A stretch of 64,000 nucleotides of DNA from Lasiodiplodia sp. COLG20 (Eukaryota > Ascomycota > Dothideomycetes > Botryosphaeriales > Botryosphaeriaceae), in NCBI GenBank assembly GCA_009801085.1, contig VNWV01000001.1, positions 5,952,001 to 6,016,000 of the forward strand, given 5' to 3'. The translations under genes and the position numbers were made by a program. Below the pieces are notes generated by a model. It was not told the origin of the DNA, searched no databases, and worked only from the letters and a program-made list of their open reading frames with translations. Below are positions 11,855 to 22,549 of this stretch, piece by piece (the stretch's first letter is position 1; each line of letters starts with the position of its first letter).

Positions 11855-12680
11855 GGTGGCGTAATTTGAAAGTTAAAGAAGCTAAGCTTTGAGGTTGTTG
11901 CTCAATGTAGTATGCCAGGGCAGCTCTTGACCTTTTTATATACTTTCTACCTGCAGGCTTCTCCACTTCACGCGCATCAGGGGCCTAAGTGAATAGATAG
12001 AACGGCGTTACACAGCGTCGTGCAACCTGCAGCCTATTCCGGCATGAACCACCAGATACCGTTGACAACCGCCCGGGTGCAAAGAACAGGTGGGCATCCG
12101 GAGCCGGGACTTGTTGCGTTCCGTGGTACGTAGCCTTAATTACCCAATACGTCTAAAAAGAGGAGTGATCTCATACAAGTAGAACAAATGTCTAGGAAGT
12201 GTGGGGCAGTTGTGGAGCTTTTGTTACAAACGTTAATTGGGGTGCAGATCTGTCCACCCCCGCAGTAATTCACATGTTCGTACATACTGCTACACGTCTC
12301 GGAACCGGTATAAGAATGCGAATGCTCATCCGTCGAGAAACAGTTGGAGCACCCAGCCAAAATAAAGGTGCAGTGGAAGCGAGTGCTTGATCAAAAGCTC
12401 TTAATGAAGTTGTAAGAAACCGAAATATGTCGAGAATTCCAGCCGCATTGAGCTAGAAGCTGTTTGTTTCAATTGCTTCGAATAGATTAGACGGGTTGTG
12501 GCTGTCGATTCAGCTGGGCATGGCATGCATACCATACCTTGATCGATTGCTAAAAATGTCCGATACCAAATAAATGGACTAGCATGCCCAGCTTTCTTCG
12601 CCAAAGTCTGATGGTTTAGCATGGAATTCTCATGGGGACCGATTGCAGAATGGCTGAACGAATTGAAGCATACTGGCCTT
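11855..12680. other. intergenic, no gene seen
   Basis: 5' flank of the flavoprotein gene. A cysteine-rich minus-strand frame at 12136-12360 has no early ATG and no signal peptide, so it is not called. Confidence 0.5.
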
Positions 12681-13406
12681 CTATTCTGCATCTAAGTATC
12701 TTATGTAGTCCTCTTCACTACTCATCTCGTCCACCCCGGCGGTCTTGAGTCTTTCGGCGAAGTTTTTGACGAATAAGTTGGCAACCTCTTCAACGGTCTT
12801 TCCCACGACACCCTCGTTCTCGAAGCTGGTAGTCTTTTTGCCCTCAAGGCCGCAAGCAACGATCCTGTCGAACCACTTGAGATCGGTATTTACGTTCAGG
12901 CCAATGCCGTGGCTGGTGATGTTCCGTCTCATGTGCAGGCCGAGAGCGCATATCTTCTTGTCTGGAGTGGTCCACACGCCCGTGTGCTCGGTGGTCATGG
13001 CCTTGATGCCATATGCGGCACAAGTCTGGATGACGGTCTTCTCCAGTAGGCAGACATAGTCGCGCGGGGTAATGCGATGCCTTTTCAGGTCGATGATAGG
13101 GTAGGCGACCAGCTGACCAGGGCCGTGGAAAGTGGTCTGGCCTCCGCGCAGGGCTTCGGCAAATTCGGCCTTACCACTCGCGCGGAGATAGTCCTGCTGT
13201 TCGGGGCCGACAGTGCCGATCTCTCTGCGGCCGCAGGTGTAGACGGGGTTGAACTCGGTAGTGATGACGGTAGGGTTCGGCGGAGAAAGTTCAGGCCGCG
13301 CTTTTGCGGCCAGATACTTGGCCACGGCTTGGTCTTGTAGGACAGCGACCCGCTGGTAGGGCCATATCCTCTGCGGCCGGGAGAGATGGAGATGGCCTAG
13401 ACGCAT
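12681..13406 (-). CDS. LIP2: octanoyl-[carrier protein]:protein N-octanoyltransferase (lipoyl synthesis)
   Basis: Transfers octanoate from acyl carrier protein to lipoyl domains in mitochondria, the first step of lipoate assembly. A single exon encodes 241 residues. LipB signatures: TVITTEFNPVYTCGRRE, the core RGGQTTFHGPGQLVAYPIID, HTGVWTTPDKKICALGLHMR with the catalytic lysine, SHGIGLNVNTDLKWF, and the catalytic cysteine in RIVACGLEGKKTTSF. The frame stays open upstream to 13505, but the only in-frame initiators there are non-ATG; the first ATG is at 13406. The N-terminus is short, with several histidines and arginines, and might act as a mitochondrial leader. It is divergent from POP7. Confidence 0.93.
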   Translation of the reverse strand: MRLGHLHLSRPQRIWPYQRVAVLQDQAVAKYLAAKARPELSPPNPTVITTEFNPVYTCGRREIGTVGPEQQDYLRASGKAEFAEALRGGQTTFHGPGQLVAYPIIDLKRHRITPRDYVCLLEKTVIQTCAAYGIKAMTTEHTGVWTTPDKKICALGLHMRRNITSHGIGLNVNTDLKWFDRIVACGLEGKKTTSFENEGVVGKTVEEVANLFVKNFAERLKTAGVDEMSSEEDYIRYLDAE

Positions 13407-13556
13407 ATTTGGTGGAAGTCGGACGGTGTTGGCCGGGCAGGGCGAGTGCAGTGTCGTCACTTCGCACCAGTGGCCCGTGCGAAAATTTCCCTCTGTCGCG
13501 TCCACCCGCGTCGCCCTCCACTAAGCTTCCTCCCAAGCTCCGCGTGCACTACCACA
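13407..13556. promoter_or_regulatory. compact bidirectional promoter LIP2/POP7
   Basis: Only 150 bp separate the first ATG of LIP2 (minus) from the ATG of POP7 (plus), so both 5' leaders and promoters must fit here. There is no obvious TATA sequence. Confidence 0.6.
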
Positions 13557-14160
13557 ATGGCCGATAAGAAGCTCAACCCCACCGGAGCCTCTGCTCCCGC
13601 GAAATTGCCGCGTCTTCCAGACCGTGCGCACCAAGCTCCCTCAGCTCTGACGATGAAGCTAATCGAAGCTAGATGTCGACGTCCAAAAGCGCCCGCTGAT
13701 GCACCCACCCGTACCTTCGCCCTACAAGAGCAGCGACACGCCCAAGATAGTCTACGTTAGCTCGAAAACACCTTTCATCTCTGCCGTCAAGCGCGTCCGA
13801 AGCCTGCTTAAAGAAGCCGACAAGCGCGCAACGCAGAGCGCCCTTTCCCATAAGAAGCACCACCAGCGCGGAGACCCCATCCTTGCAGCCGCTCAAGCTT
13901 CAGCCAACAAGGACACTACTCCGGAGGCGGTGACGATCAAGGCGACAGGCAAAGCCATCGAGAAGGCTACAAATCTGGCCTTGTTCTTCCAGCAGCAGGA
14001 TGACTGCCGTGTCACTCTGCGCACTGGCACCGTCGATGCCATAGATGACATTGTTGAGAAGCCGAATGCAAAGCGCAAGAGACCGGATGATGATGAGGAG
14101 CTCCCGGAGACAAGGGTGCGAAAGACAAGCATGTTAGAGGTGATTGTCACTCTTCGTTGA
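13557..14160 (+). CDS. POP7: RNase P/MRP subunit Pop7 (Rpp20)
   Basis: Alba-like RNA-binding subunit shared by nuclear RNase P (tRNA 5' processing) and RNase MRP (rRNA processing). Two exons (13557-13623 and 13673-14160) give 184 residues. The intron join makes LPRLPDHVDVQKRPLMHPPV, continuing to PSPYKSSDTPKIVYVSSKTP, the conserved N-terminal Rpp20 segment. Then come VKRVRSLLKEADKRATQSAL, VTIKATGKAIEKATNLALFF, CRVTLRTGTVDAIDDI, a basic/acidic linker and the closing strand PETRVRKTSMLEVIVTLR, all typical. Without splicing, the first exon ends in a wrong frame, so the intron is required. Confidence 0.92.
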
Positions 14161-14903
14161 ATCACGAGGTTTGCACATACCCATCCGCTATACACCTTGT
14201 GCGCTCACTAGTGCAAAATTGGACGGCTCTGGTCAAAGCGACTTCTAGCAAGAACATGAGGGGTGCACTCAGTCTGCGAAGGCATTGCAACTTCTGATTT
14301 GCTCAGCTTCCCGGGAGCACCCCATTGCTGCTTGCCATCCTTTACTTTGGAGAATGGCGGCTGCAAAGAGACGAGAATGTCGGCCGCATTATGAAAAACT
14401 TCATAGCCGTCAACACCATTCTCTGCAGAAAACCGGAAAACCACGTATTCAAGTGGGTACACTCCATATTTGAGCCAACCGTTTGCGCAGGGTAATAGCT
14501 ACGGTACCAAAGCAGCAAGATTCGATGAAGTGAACTGCGTGTTCTTCTGCGGAATCAGAGCTGATCCCCTGAGTATCCTATAAGCAATTGTCAGGGATTA
14601 CTCTGTCATTCGGACGAGTGTTCACCGCGTAAACGCTTATGCGAAGAATTACCTGAGGGGCCCTTCTGATGCTTGTAAAGAGGAGACATTGTCTATTACA
14701 TTCTGATCCTTACTTAATCTAAGATCTCAAGTACAGCGGATCCCCGGCAAATAGTGGAAGAGTCGTTGGATGAACATGGATGGAGAGGGGATCTGAACAG
14801 AGCTTGGTGAAGAAATCCTTAAAATACAGAAGAGTCTAAATTCCAAATAGCCCCAATGGCTGCCGTCTTCTTCCTGTGCAAACAAAAGTCTTCAAAGTCT
14901 CGT
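14161..14903. other. intergenic, no gene seen
   Basis: Lies between the convergent POP7 and the deaminase-fold gene. Only short overlapping frames are present. Confidence 0.5.
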
Positions 14904-15485
14904 CTATCCCACCCTTTCACTCCCCTGGTACACTCCCTCATAACCCTTTTCGGCCGTCCCTTCCATCTTAGTCACCACCATCTGCGCCACTCGCGCATTC
15001 TCCCATAGCCGCAACCCGGCTGGATTTAACACTTGCAGCAAGCCACCCAGCGCCCCTTCGTAGCCGGCGTCCACCACGCCCGCATGCAGCACGGCGCCCG
15101 ATCGCCAGAGACTGCTGCGTGGGAAAAGCTGACCCATGCAATCCAGCGGCATGGCGACTTTCTCGTTGAACTCGAGCAGGTAGGAGCCTTGCGAGAGGTG
15201 GATGCTGTCTGTCTCGGCGTGTTCGTCCGAGGAGGAGCAACCATTTTGGTTCTTCTTCTGTTGTTGCTGCTGCACCTCGGCCAAATTGTGGGATTTTGGA
15301 AAAAGCACTGTAGTTGGCGCGGTGCAGCGACGCATGTTGGAGAAATCGATGGCGCCGGCGGTGCCTGCCCACGTGAGAACGCGGGCAAGAGTCAGGTCGA
15401 CGCCGCACGGTTGGATTTGAAGAGTTGGTGAGACAGTGCGAGTGAGGATTCGGCGAGGTAGGAGGGTTGCGCCCGGGAGAATCAT
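14904..15485 (-). CDS. dCTP deaminase/dUTPase superfamily protein
   Basis: Single-exon protein of 193 residues. The fold signatures are those of the trimeric dCTP deaminase/dUTPase family: an N-terminal IQPCGVDLTLARVLTW (compare bacterial Dcd QP-x-S-x-DLRL), LSQGSYLLEFNEKVAMPLDC, the nucleotide-binding loop FPRSSLWRSGAVLHAGVVDA followed by GYEGALGGLLQVLNP, and ARVAQMVVTKM. This layout resembles the deaminase branch more than fungal Dut1. A Gln/Lys/Asn/Ser-rich insertion (near residues 70-85) interrupts the middle. Expected role: pyrimidine nucleotide pool control, turning dCTP into dUTP, or hydrolysing a dNTP. The C-terminal tail lacks a clear dUTPase motif V. Family is sure, activity is not. 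Confidence 0.8.
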   Translation of the reverse strand: MILPGATLLPRRILTRTVSPTLQIQPCGVDLTLARVLTWAGTAGAIDFSNMRRCTAPTTVLFPKSHNLAEVQQQQQKKNQNGCSSSDEHAETDSIHLSQGSYLLEFNEKVAMPLDCMGQLFPRSSLWRSGAVLHAGVVDAGYEGALGGLLQVLNPAGLRLWENARVAQMVVTKMEGTAEKGYEGVYQGSERVG

Positions 15486-16023
15486 GGTGGAGGGTGGAGG
15501 GTGTGGGGAGTATAGACGGGCGTTGGCGCTGCTGTGGTGAATTGCAGGTATCCAGGAGTGTGCGGCTGCCTTAAGGTTAGAATCCTGCTGGGTTGGATTT
15601 AGCGAGATATGGCTGACTCTGCCATATCGCAGTACGGAGTTGAAAAAAATAAATGCTCAGCATGGAGACGTCAGAAGAGAAGTATCTTTCTGAATAAAGA
15701 GAGAAAAGAGTCTGCCTCTCCGAAGGGCTCCTGTGCTCCACTTCTAATATTTGACATTTTTGTTACAAATTTAATCTGCTTCAACCCAAAAGCCCATGTA
15801 ATGCATTTGGGTCGAATATGTCGCGATGCAAGCGCGGTGATCAGCCCGAGCTGGTTCGGCTCATCGACAGAAAAGAGAAAAGCTGCATAGCCGCTACGCG
15901 ATGTTGAGCCGTTGTTTAAGGTTAAGATTCAGAACTGGAGCAATAGTTGGTCAAGACTGTCTAAAGTTTCGTAGCGACTCGAAAAGCTACCTTCAAGAGC
16001 CCCTGGCATCGAGTCTCTTCAAT
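15486..16023. other. intergenic, no gene seen
   Basis: 5' flank of the deaminase-fold gene, 3' flank of the next dioxygenase. The only long frame (15609-15890) shows no protein character. Confidence 0.5.
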
Positions 16024-17061
16024 TTAGTTTTTCACCACCTGACCCCTGCCGTAAGTCGTTGCAAACCGTTCGAGCATGTGCTCCTCAACCGTCAGCACCT
16101 TGCTTTGGTCTTTGCCGTCTAGCCGCGCAAGCTTCGCGTCGAGGCAGCCATCAAAGAAATACGGCACACTGTACCGGTCTTCATCACCCAAGTTACGTAC
16201 GCGGTGGACGTTGCTCTTGAAGTGTCCGCCCGTGATCTGCTGCAACATATCGCCCACGTTAACTACGTACGCGTCCCTGTCGGGCGGTACCGCGACCCAC
16301 TCGCCAGTGGCCTGGTTCAAGACCTCGAGGCCGGGGTGGCCATCGGTCAGAAGCAGCGTCGTCCAGCCAAAGTCGGTGTGGGCGCCGGCGCCCAGCTGTT
16401 TTTCATTTCTCGTCTCCTTCCGCTGTGGTGGGTAGTGTAGTAGGCGGATGGAAGCGGCAATGGGCTCCTTCTTCATCTCGGCGAAGACTTCGGGCCCGTG
16501 GCCCAGCGCGGCGGCGATGATGTCCATGACGGTGCGGCTCAGCGCTTCGACCTTTGCGTAATATCTGTTCACGGGGTCTCTGAAGACGGCGGCGGAGAGT
16601 TGCTCTTCCGCTGGCCAGATGTTCGGGTCCGTGAAGGGGCGGTATGACTTGGCCTCCTCGAAGGGAACGTCGTCAGTGCCAATGTAATAGCCCTATCACG
16701 TGTCAGAAGTATCACTTAACGCGGTGAATACTACTATATCGTATACCTCTTTGAGGTCGGGGAGGGTCCCGTCCTGCAATGCCTGAGAACCTATGACTTC
16801 ATAGCCGCGGTTCTTGCCTCGCCTCAACGCCTTCTTCTCTTCGAAGGGTAGATCGAACAACGCCTTTGAGCCGGCGAACATGGCTTCTCGAATGGTCGCA
16901 TCAATGCCATGGCCGATCAGCTGGAAAAAGCCGGAGGTGGTGCATGCACGGCGTACCGCCTCAACAACATCTTTGGCTTCTGTGGACGATGGGTCAGCCA
17001 GGTACGGACTGATGTCGACCGTTGGGATGTGGAAGTTGGGCTGTACAACTGTGGATGGCAT
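16024..17061 (-). CDS. 2-oxoglutarate/Fe(II) oxygenase, isopenicillin N synthase-like
   Basis: Soluble non-heme iron oxygenase. Two exons (17061-16747 and 16692-16024) give 327 residues. The N-terminal DIOX_N part is clear: FHIPTVDISPYLADPSS, ACTTSGFFQLIGHGID and LFDLPFEEKKAL. The substrate-loop wording GYYIGTDDVPFEEAKSYRPF and NIWPAE is conserved in the fungal branch. The catalytic half shows AHTDFGWTTLL (His and Asp iron ligands), NVHRVRNLG (distal His) and DRYSVPYFFDG (Arg-x-Ser binding 2-oxoglutarate). All catalytic residues are present. It is divergent from another 2-oxoglutarate oxygenase across 487 bp. Relatives act on thymine, gibberellins or secondary metabolites; the substrate is unknown. 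Confidence 0.9.
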
Positions 17062-17548
17062 GGTGGGAGTGAAGTGCTATGGAGGAAAGGAAATTAGGAG
17101 AAGTAGGATTTGGGCCGTCTTTTGTAGTGCTCCAGATACTACTGCGAGATAATCGGGAGCCTGCGTGGATCTGCGGGTAACAACTTGAGAGGGGCATGCA
17201 AGGGTCATATCGAGCGAAAGTCCTTACAGAACATGGGGTGAGAGCTAAGGCCGAGCAAGGTATGCCCATTCCAGCAGTGGGCGGGGTGAGAGGTGGAAGT
17301 CGGCGGGGAGCGGGCAGCCCCGGCCGGGAGTGCCTTATCAATGACGGGCCAGTCGGCCGGGGCGCCCGGGCATCACGGCCGAATGCACCTTCCCCACCTC
17401 TACCGCGTGGCAAGAGCCCCTCCCTATCAATCACTAGAGCATATATTTCAGAACTCTATATATTAGTTCGCATACTGTAGCACATCCTGCTGGTGCCTCA
17501 CTCTCCATTCTCTTATCTTCACTCAACCACCGAAATATACTTTCCACA
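17062..17548. promoter_or_regulatory. divergent promoter of two 2-oxoglutarate oxygenases, GC palindromes and TATA
   Basis: 487 bp between opposite starts. Three perfect CGGCCG palindromes lie at 17321, 17354 and 17376 in a GC-rich stretch with further CGG triplets. CGG/CCG repeats are the usual half-sites of Zn2Cys6 regulators, and such a gene lies 5.5 kb away. A TATA-like CTATATATTAG at 17455-17465 sits about 85 bp upstream of the plus-strand ATG. Function is inferred. Confidence 0.5.
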
Positions 17549-18757
17549 ATGGGTAAAACGAGGTACACAGACCGCACCATCCCGCGCATCTCCCTGCGTG
17601 ACTTCGACGCGCGCATCGACGAGATCACGGCACAGCTTGTCCAAGCCGCCGAGACCGACGGCTTCTTCTCCTTGACCGACACGGGCATAACCGTTGGCGA
17701 GATTGAATCCATGTTCCACTGCTCCGAGGCCTTCTTCGCTCTTCCGGACTCGCAGAAATGCACCGTGCCGTGGTCGCCCAAGAACGTCGGGTGGGAGAAG
17801 AACGCGCAGGTGCGGCCGAGCACCGGCACTGCCGACCTCAAGGAGAGCTACCAGCTGCAGTTCGGCCGCAACATGCAGGACCCGGACGCCTGGATCGCTG
17901 ACGACATCTTGCCCGGTTTCAGAGACGATGCACGCCGCTTCATGTTGCGCACCCAAGAGGTCTCGGAGAAGGTCATGGTTTGCTTTGCGCGCGGCCTGGG
18001 GTTCCCGGATGATTATTTTGTCAAGGCCCATGATGTGACGCGCCCCGAAGCGCAGTCGGTCTTGAGGTTGATTTACTATCCGGAGCAGAACAGGGATGAG
18101 CCGGTAAAGGAGGGCTACTACCGCGCAGGTTCGTCTTTTCAACACCAACTCTACAGTCATTCATTGACGGAAAGCCATTAGGTCCGCACGCAGATTGGGA
18201 TCTGCTCACTCTGCTGTATCAAAGACCGGGACAGAGTGGACTTGAGATCTGTCCCGGAAGAGAGTCAGTGACCGAGTTCGGCATCGGTGACGAGTGGACC
18301 AAGGTTGAATTCGCCCCCGGCGACATCGTGTGCAACATTGGTGACCTCTTGATGAGCTGGTCCGATGATAGGTATGGCTCCACTCCAGTTTCTGAATTGT
18401 AAATGAAAGTTGATCCCCTGTTCGGTAGATTCAAATCAACCTTCCATCGCGTGAAAGCGCCAGAGGATAAAGAAAAAGACTATTGGGGCCCACGATACAG
18501 CATGGCCTTTTTCAACCAACCGTAAGTACATTTATGTTGATATTGAGGCAAATGTTAATGGATAGTGTAGTTGTTGGGATTGCCAGATTCAGGGGCCGAA
18601 GAAGAAGTACCCAATGGTGACTGGCGAGGAGTTCAACCGAAATGCAATGCAGCGCAACTTTGCAGCGCTCAAGGCCAAGGTGGACGCTATGGAAAAGGAG
18701 AAGGCTGCTAGTAATGCCGTGCCCACTGCTTCTGCGAATGTCTCAGTCGGCGCCTAA
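17549..18757 (+). CDS. 2-oxoglutarate/Fe(II) oxygenase, isopenicillin N synthase-like
   Basis: Four exons (17549-18128, 18182-18371, 18429-18521, 18571-18757) give 349 residues. The DIOX_N half shows PRISLRDFDARIDEITAQL and AAETDGFFSLTDTGI. The catalytic half has PHADWDLLTLLYQ (first His/Asp pair, completed across intron 1), STFHRVKAPED (distal His, just after intron 2) and GPRYSMAFFNQP (Arg-x-Ser). The C-terminal tail is lysine-rich, then Ala/Ser-rich, and probably disordered. The active site is intact. Its sequence differs from the divergent neighbour (16024-17061), so they are not a recent tandem duplicate. Together with the flavin monooxygenase and regulator downstream it may form a small oxidative pathway; the substrate is unknown. 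Confidence 0.9.
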
Positions 18758-19026
18758 AGTGCCATTGCCGTGGGCCCTAAAACTTACTCGGAGGTATCGG
18801 AGAGTAGTCATCATGTTGGTTTTCTGAAGTTAGATTTTATTCTAAAAACTGAATCACGAAAAGAAGTATTCCTCGCCATTGACAAAAACAAGAGACCCGA
18901 AATGAAAACTCCTCAAAGAAGATCACCAAACAAAACACAACCCAGCACTCTCTTATTTCCTGGCCTCTTACTCCCTACAAAACTCCTCATACTCCACCAG
19001 CTTACCTTCAATCTCAGCTCCGTTCT

Positions 19027-21714
19027 TCACATCTTCACATGCGAAAGAATAGCCCCCTCCCTCCACGACCAAAATCCCACATAAGCCGCACCGGGTCCCA
19101 CGACAACCTGAGCCGCCAGCATGGCCAGCGCTGCCCGGACCGCCTGCTCCGTCTTGACGTAACCGGTGCGACGCAGCTCGTACGCGCTGTACAGGCACCA
19201 AACAAGCACGGCGGCGAAGCAGATCAAGAAGTCGTGCTTGAAGAACAGGAAAACCGACTCGTCAACACTGCCGGTCAATTTGAAGAAAATATCGCCGATG
19301 GACATGGTCGCCGTATTGGAGAAAAGGTACACGAGGGTGGCGATGTGGGCGATGGCCGTGGTCCAGAAGACGGCGCTGTACGCGGCGCGCAGAGGGGCGA
19401 CGTCGGCGAGGGCGAACATCTCGCGGTCGATCGGCTGGCTGTTGGCGCCCTGGGCCTTGCGGATGATTGCGGCGATGGCGAATGTGAGCCCGGCGATGTA
19501 GAGCGGGAAGGGCTGCCAGAGGGCGACGTAGTTCTGGTGCGTGACGGCAGACTCGTGCGGCAGGAACATGAGGGTGGTGGGCAGGACGTAGCCGATTGCG
19601 AGGGCTGGCAGGAGCGCCTTGGCGACCGACGAGTGGATGGCGCGGCCGGTCGTGCGGGTGTAGAGGATGTTGCCCGAAGTGTAGATGCTGACCAGGAAGT
19701 AGAGCGGTGCGATCTGAATTGGGGTTAGTTTGAGTAGCTCCTCGTGTTGTGTGGGCGAACTCACCTTGCCAATACCGAAGAGCTGATAGATGCCGAAGAG
19801 GACCGGCCTGGTGCCATGTGTCAGCTTAAGTTTAGAGGAAAGGATTGAAATAAGAAAACAACATACATGGATACCAGAGACCGATGGTTTCCATTCCGGT
19901 AAGCTTCAACCGTCCAGATCAGGGCAATCGGGAGGAGCATGATCATGAAATACAGACATTGGACCTTCTGGTTGGGGTCGTCACCAGCAACTCCCTTGGA
20001 GAAACCCCAAACCAAAAAGGAAAGCGTGGAGTCGATCGCTGGAATTCCAGTGTACGTCTGCTTCCAGTCATGACCAACGAAATTAGGAGAGAAGCATTCC
20101 GGATCTATCGTCAAAGTTTGTTGAGCAAGACGGAAAAGCAGCCCAAAAATTGCGGCGACGGTCAATTTAATGATGGCCGAGCCGTCAAATGGTGTGCTGG
20201 CGAGCTCCTCTGGGTACGGAACGTAGTGGGGTCGTTTCGGCATGTCCAGCATATCGAGCCGGCGGCCACCCTCGATACTCTTACACCAGCGGGCCAGTCT
20301 AGTGTCGATGGTCGCGTGTGGTATGTAGTATTTAGCCATGAATTCCAACAGACGTGTCTCCATGGCTTCGACCTTTTGTTGTTGATGCGATGCATTCACG
20401 AGCTCCCACACGCGTGGCGTGCGCGTTGTTTGAGTCTCCGAGAAAATCTTGTCAAAGTCGCCATCGGCTAGGCCTTCTGGGCGGCTCTTCATCATGCTTG
20501 TGAGATTGTTCACCAGGACGGCAGCCGTCTCAATGGCGCTGTTGCCTCCCTGACCGCTGATCGGTTCAAACTAGAGGGATTAGCTTCAACTCCAGCAAGC
20601 GGTAGTTGCTGTGAAGCATACCTTGTGTGCAGCATCACCAATTGTCACGATCCGTCTGAAGTGCCACTTTTTGAAGACGTACTCGGGAAGCGCCGTCAGG
20701 ACCGACGAGATTCTCGCAGCGTACATGTCTCCAAATGTGATGTTTTCCGTGACCTGGTCATTCCAATGCTCCTTGGCAAGGGATTCTTCATCCTGTTTGG
20801 AAAAATGAGGAAGTTCTTCACCCTCGTACTTGTTGGCAATATTCTGGAACATGAACCAGTATACTCGGTTACTGAACCGATCAGCTAAGCGTTGTTATAC
20901 AAATGGCAGCAGCACGTACCTGGGCCCTGCAATGACCAGAAGGGAGCTATGCTTATACCAAGTCGAGTCGGATGTGGAAGGGACGTATTCCTTCATAATG
21001 GAAATTCCGAAGATGCACTTGTAAGTCGTATGCGACGTCAATGCTGAGGGAGCGTCAATACAGACATTTGAGGCCTTGAAAACCGATCTCACCTGTGCGC
21101 TCTGACGCCGGGATGTATCCGGGTTCCAGCTGGTCCGCAATTCGCCACATCTCTTTCCTAACGGTGCTATGGACTCCATCTGCACCGATCAAGATATCGC
21201 CAGTGAACTCGGCGCCATCTGCAGTAGTGACCTTCACGCCCTTTTCTTGCAGAGTGACCGAAGCAACTTTCTTGCTCGTCAAGATCTTGTCCTTGCTTTG
21301 CAAGTGATTGTACAGAGCTTGAAGGATCATCTGGCGATCTACGAAGATGATGTCGTATCCGTGACTAGAAATAATCAGCATCAGGATATGAGTATTTAAT
21401 GAACGCACGCACCGGTTCCTAAATAGGTCTCCTCCTTTTTTGTACTGGGTTAGCACTCGTCCATCTGGTCCACGGATGGTAGTCCTTTGGCTCGGCTCCG
21501 GTATCAGCCCACGGATAGCAGGGTACAGGCCAAGCTGGTCGAGAACGCGGAGGCCGTTTGGCAACAAGCCAATGCTGGCGCCAACCTGAGGTGCAATGTC
21601 CTTGTATGCTTCGAGAACGACAAAGTCGATGCCAAGTTTTTCGAGCATGTTGGCTAGCGTGAGGCCCGCTATGCTGCCTCCGGCAATGATGACCTTGAAG
21701 GGTTTTGGAGACAT
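19027..21714 (-). CDS. FAD-dependent monooxygenase (PaxM/epoxidase-like) with C-terminal multi-pass membrane domain
   Basis: Seven exons (21714-21413, 21364-21093, 21043-20920, 20871-20622, 20570-19867, 19807-19765, 19713-19027) close in phase to 793 residues, much longer than the roughly 450-residue family norm. Residues 1-430 form the flavoprotein: KVIIAGGSIAGLTLANMLEK (FAD fold), GASIGLLPNGLRVLDQLGLY, DILIGADGVHSTVR, YKCIFGIS, IVTIGDAAHKFEPISGQGGN. From about residue 447 to the end there are about eight hydrophobic spans, including LTVAAIFGLLF, FMIMLLPIALIWTV, ALLPALAIGYVLPTTLMFL and FLICFAAVLVWCLYSAYEL. The N-terminal half resembles fungal epoxidases of prenylated substrates; the membrane half is unrecognised. 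A role in membrane-bound epoxidation is inferred. Confidence 0.85.
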
Positions 21715-22549
21715 GGTGGAAGGTAACAATGAAAAACGACGCTCGTCGTCGTAGGCTGCTCTGGGGAGGAACTGATGAGTCTTTGGATTGGAGTGCCGGT
21801 TCAAGAAATATATATCCAAATACGTTTAATTGTCGGCGCCGACATCTGCATTAGGGCGGCGACCTGAAACAGATGTGCACTGTTTGCTCGGCCGGGCACA
21901 GCCGCGTACTACGTAGTGCGGGCGGTGCATGTGGGCTACCCATGCATGGATTGCGCTGTCGAATAGGATGAAGAGGGAGGCGATATAGGCATATTCGATC
22001 CAGAAATTGCCTTTCCCTGGCAGGGAAACGTTAATAGTCATGCTAGAACTCGCTGCTTCAGCCAATCCGACCCCCGAGCGGGATGGTCGGAAGGGGCAAT
22101 GCTGGGTTGCGGCATACCGAACCGCTACGGCTATCGGCTATCGGCTATCGGATCGGATTACGGTTACCCGGGTCCCAGAACTCCAGTGAAGAAGATTATG
22201 CAAATAGAAGAAAGCGGGCCGGACTACATACACGAATCATCCAGAGAATCTCTAGGAAAATTGCCAATATGCTACGGGGAATCGTTGAATGCCTTCTGCT
22301 GACTGCCTACAGGAGGAGCTTGGTCCAAGAGAAGGATCAAGGCTATTGCCCAGAATGGTAAGATTTGCTATATTCCTATTGGCCGCACTATGCAGATTAA
22401 CCTAAGATCCCGTGGTGTAGGCTCAACCTGAAGTCGGAAGTCGGCAGACGGGCACCGATCGGCTCGGCTGCAAAGTGCGATTCGTCCGAAGCCAAGTCCC
22501 GGTCTTAAGCAAAGGCTTGGTGACGGAATAGAGATCTCGACAAGTAGAA
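21715..22549. other. intergenic, no gene seen
   Basis: 5' flank of the flavin monooxygenase and 3' flank of the regulator. Contains a short heptamer tandem repeat near 22128. Confidence 0.5.
22128..22152 (+). repeat. short tandem heptamer (CTATCGG)
   Basis: CTATCGG occurs three times head to tail, preceded by the variant CTACGG and followed by ATCGG. Noncoding. Confidence 0.7.

Noticed and set aside
12136..12360. cysteine-rich 74-residue minus frame, effector-like
   Set aside because: Starts from a non-ATG codon, has no signal peptide, and the cysteine pattern is irregular.
13407..13505. 33-residue N-terminal extension of LIP2
   Set aside because: The extension opens with GTG, not ATG, and would leave only 51 bp to the POP7 start; the first ATG is 13406.
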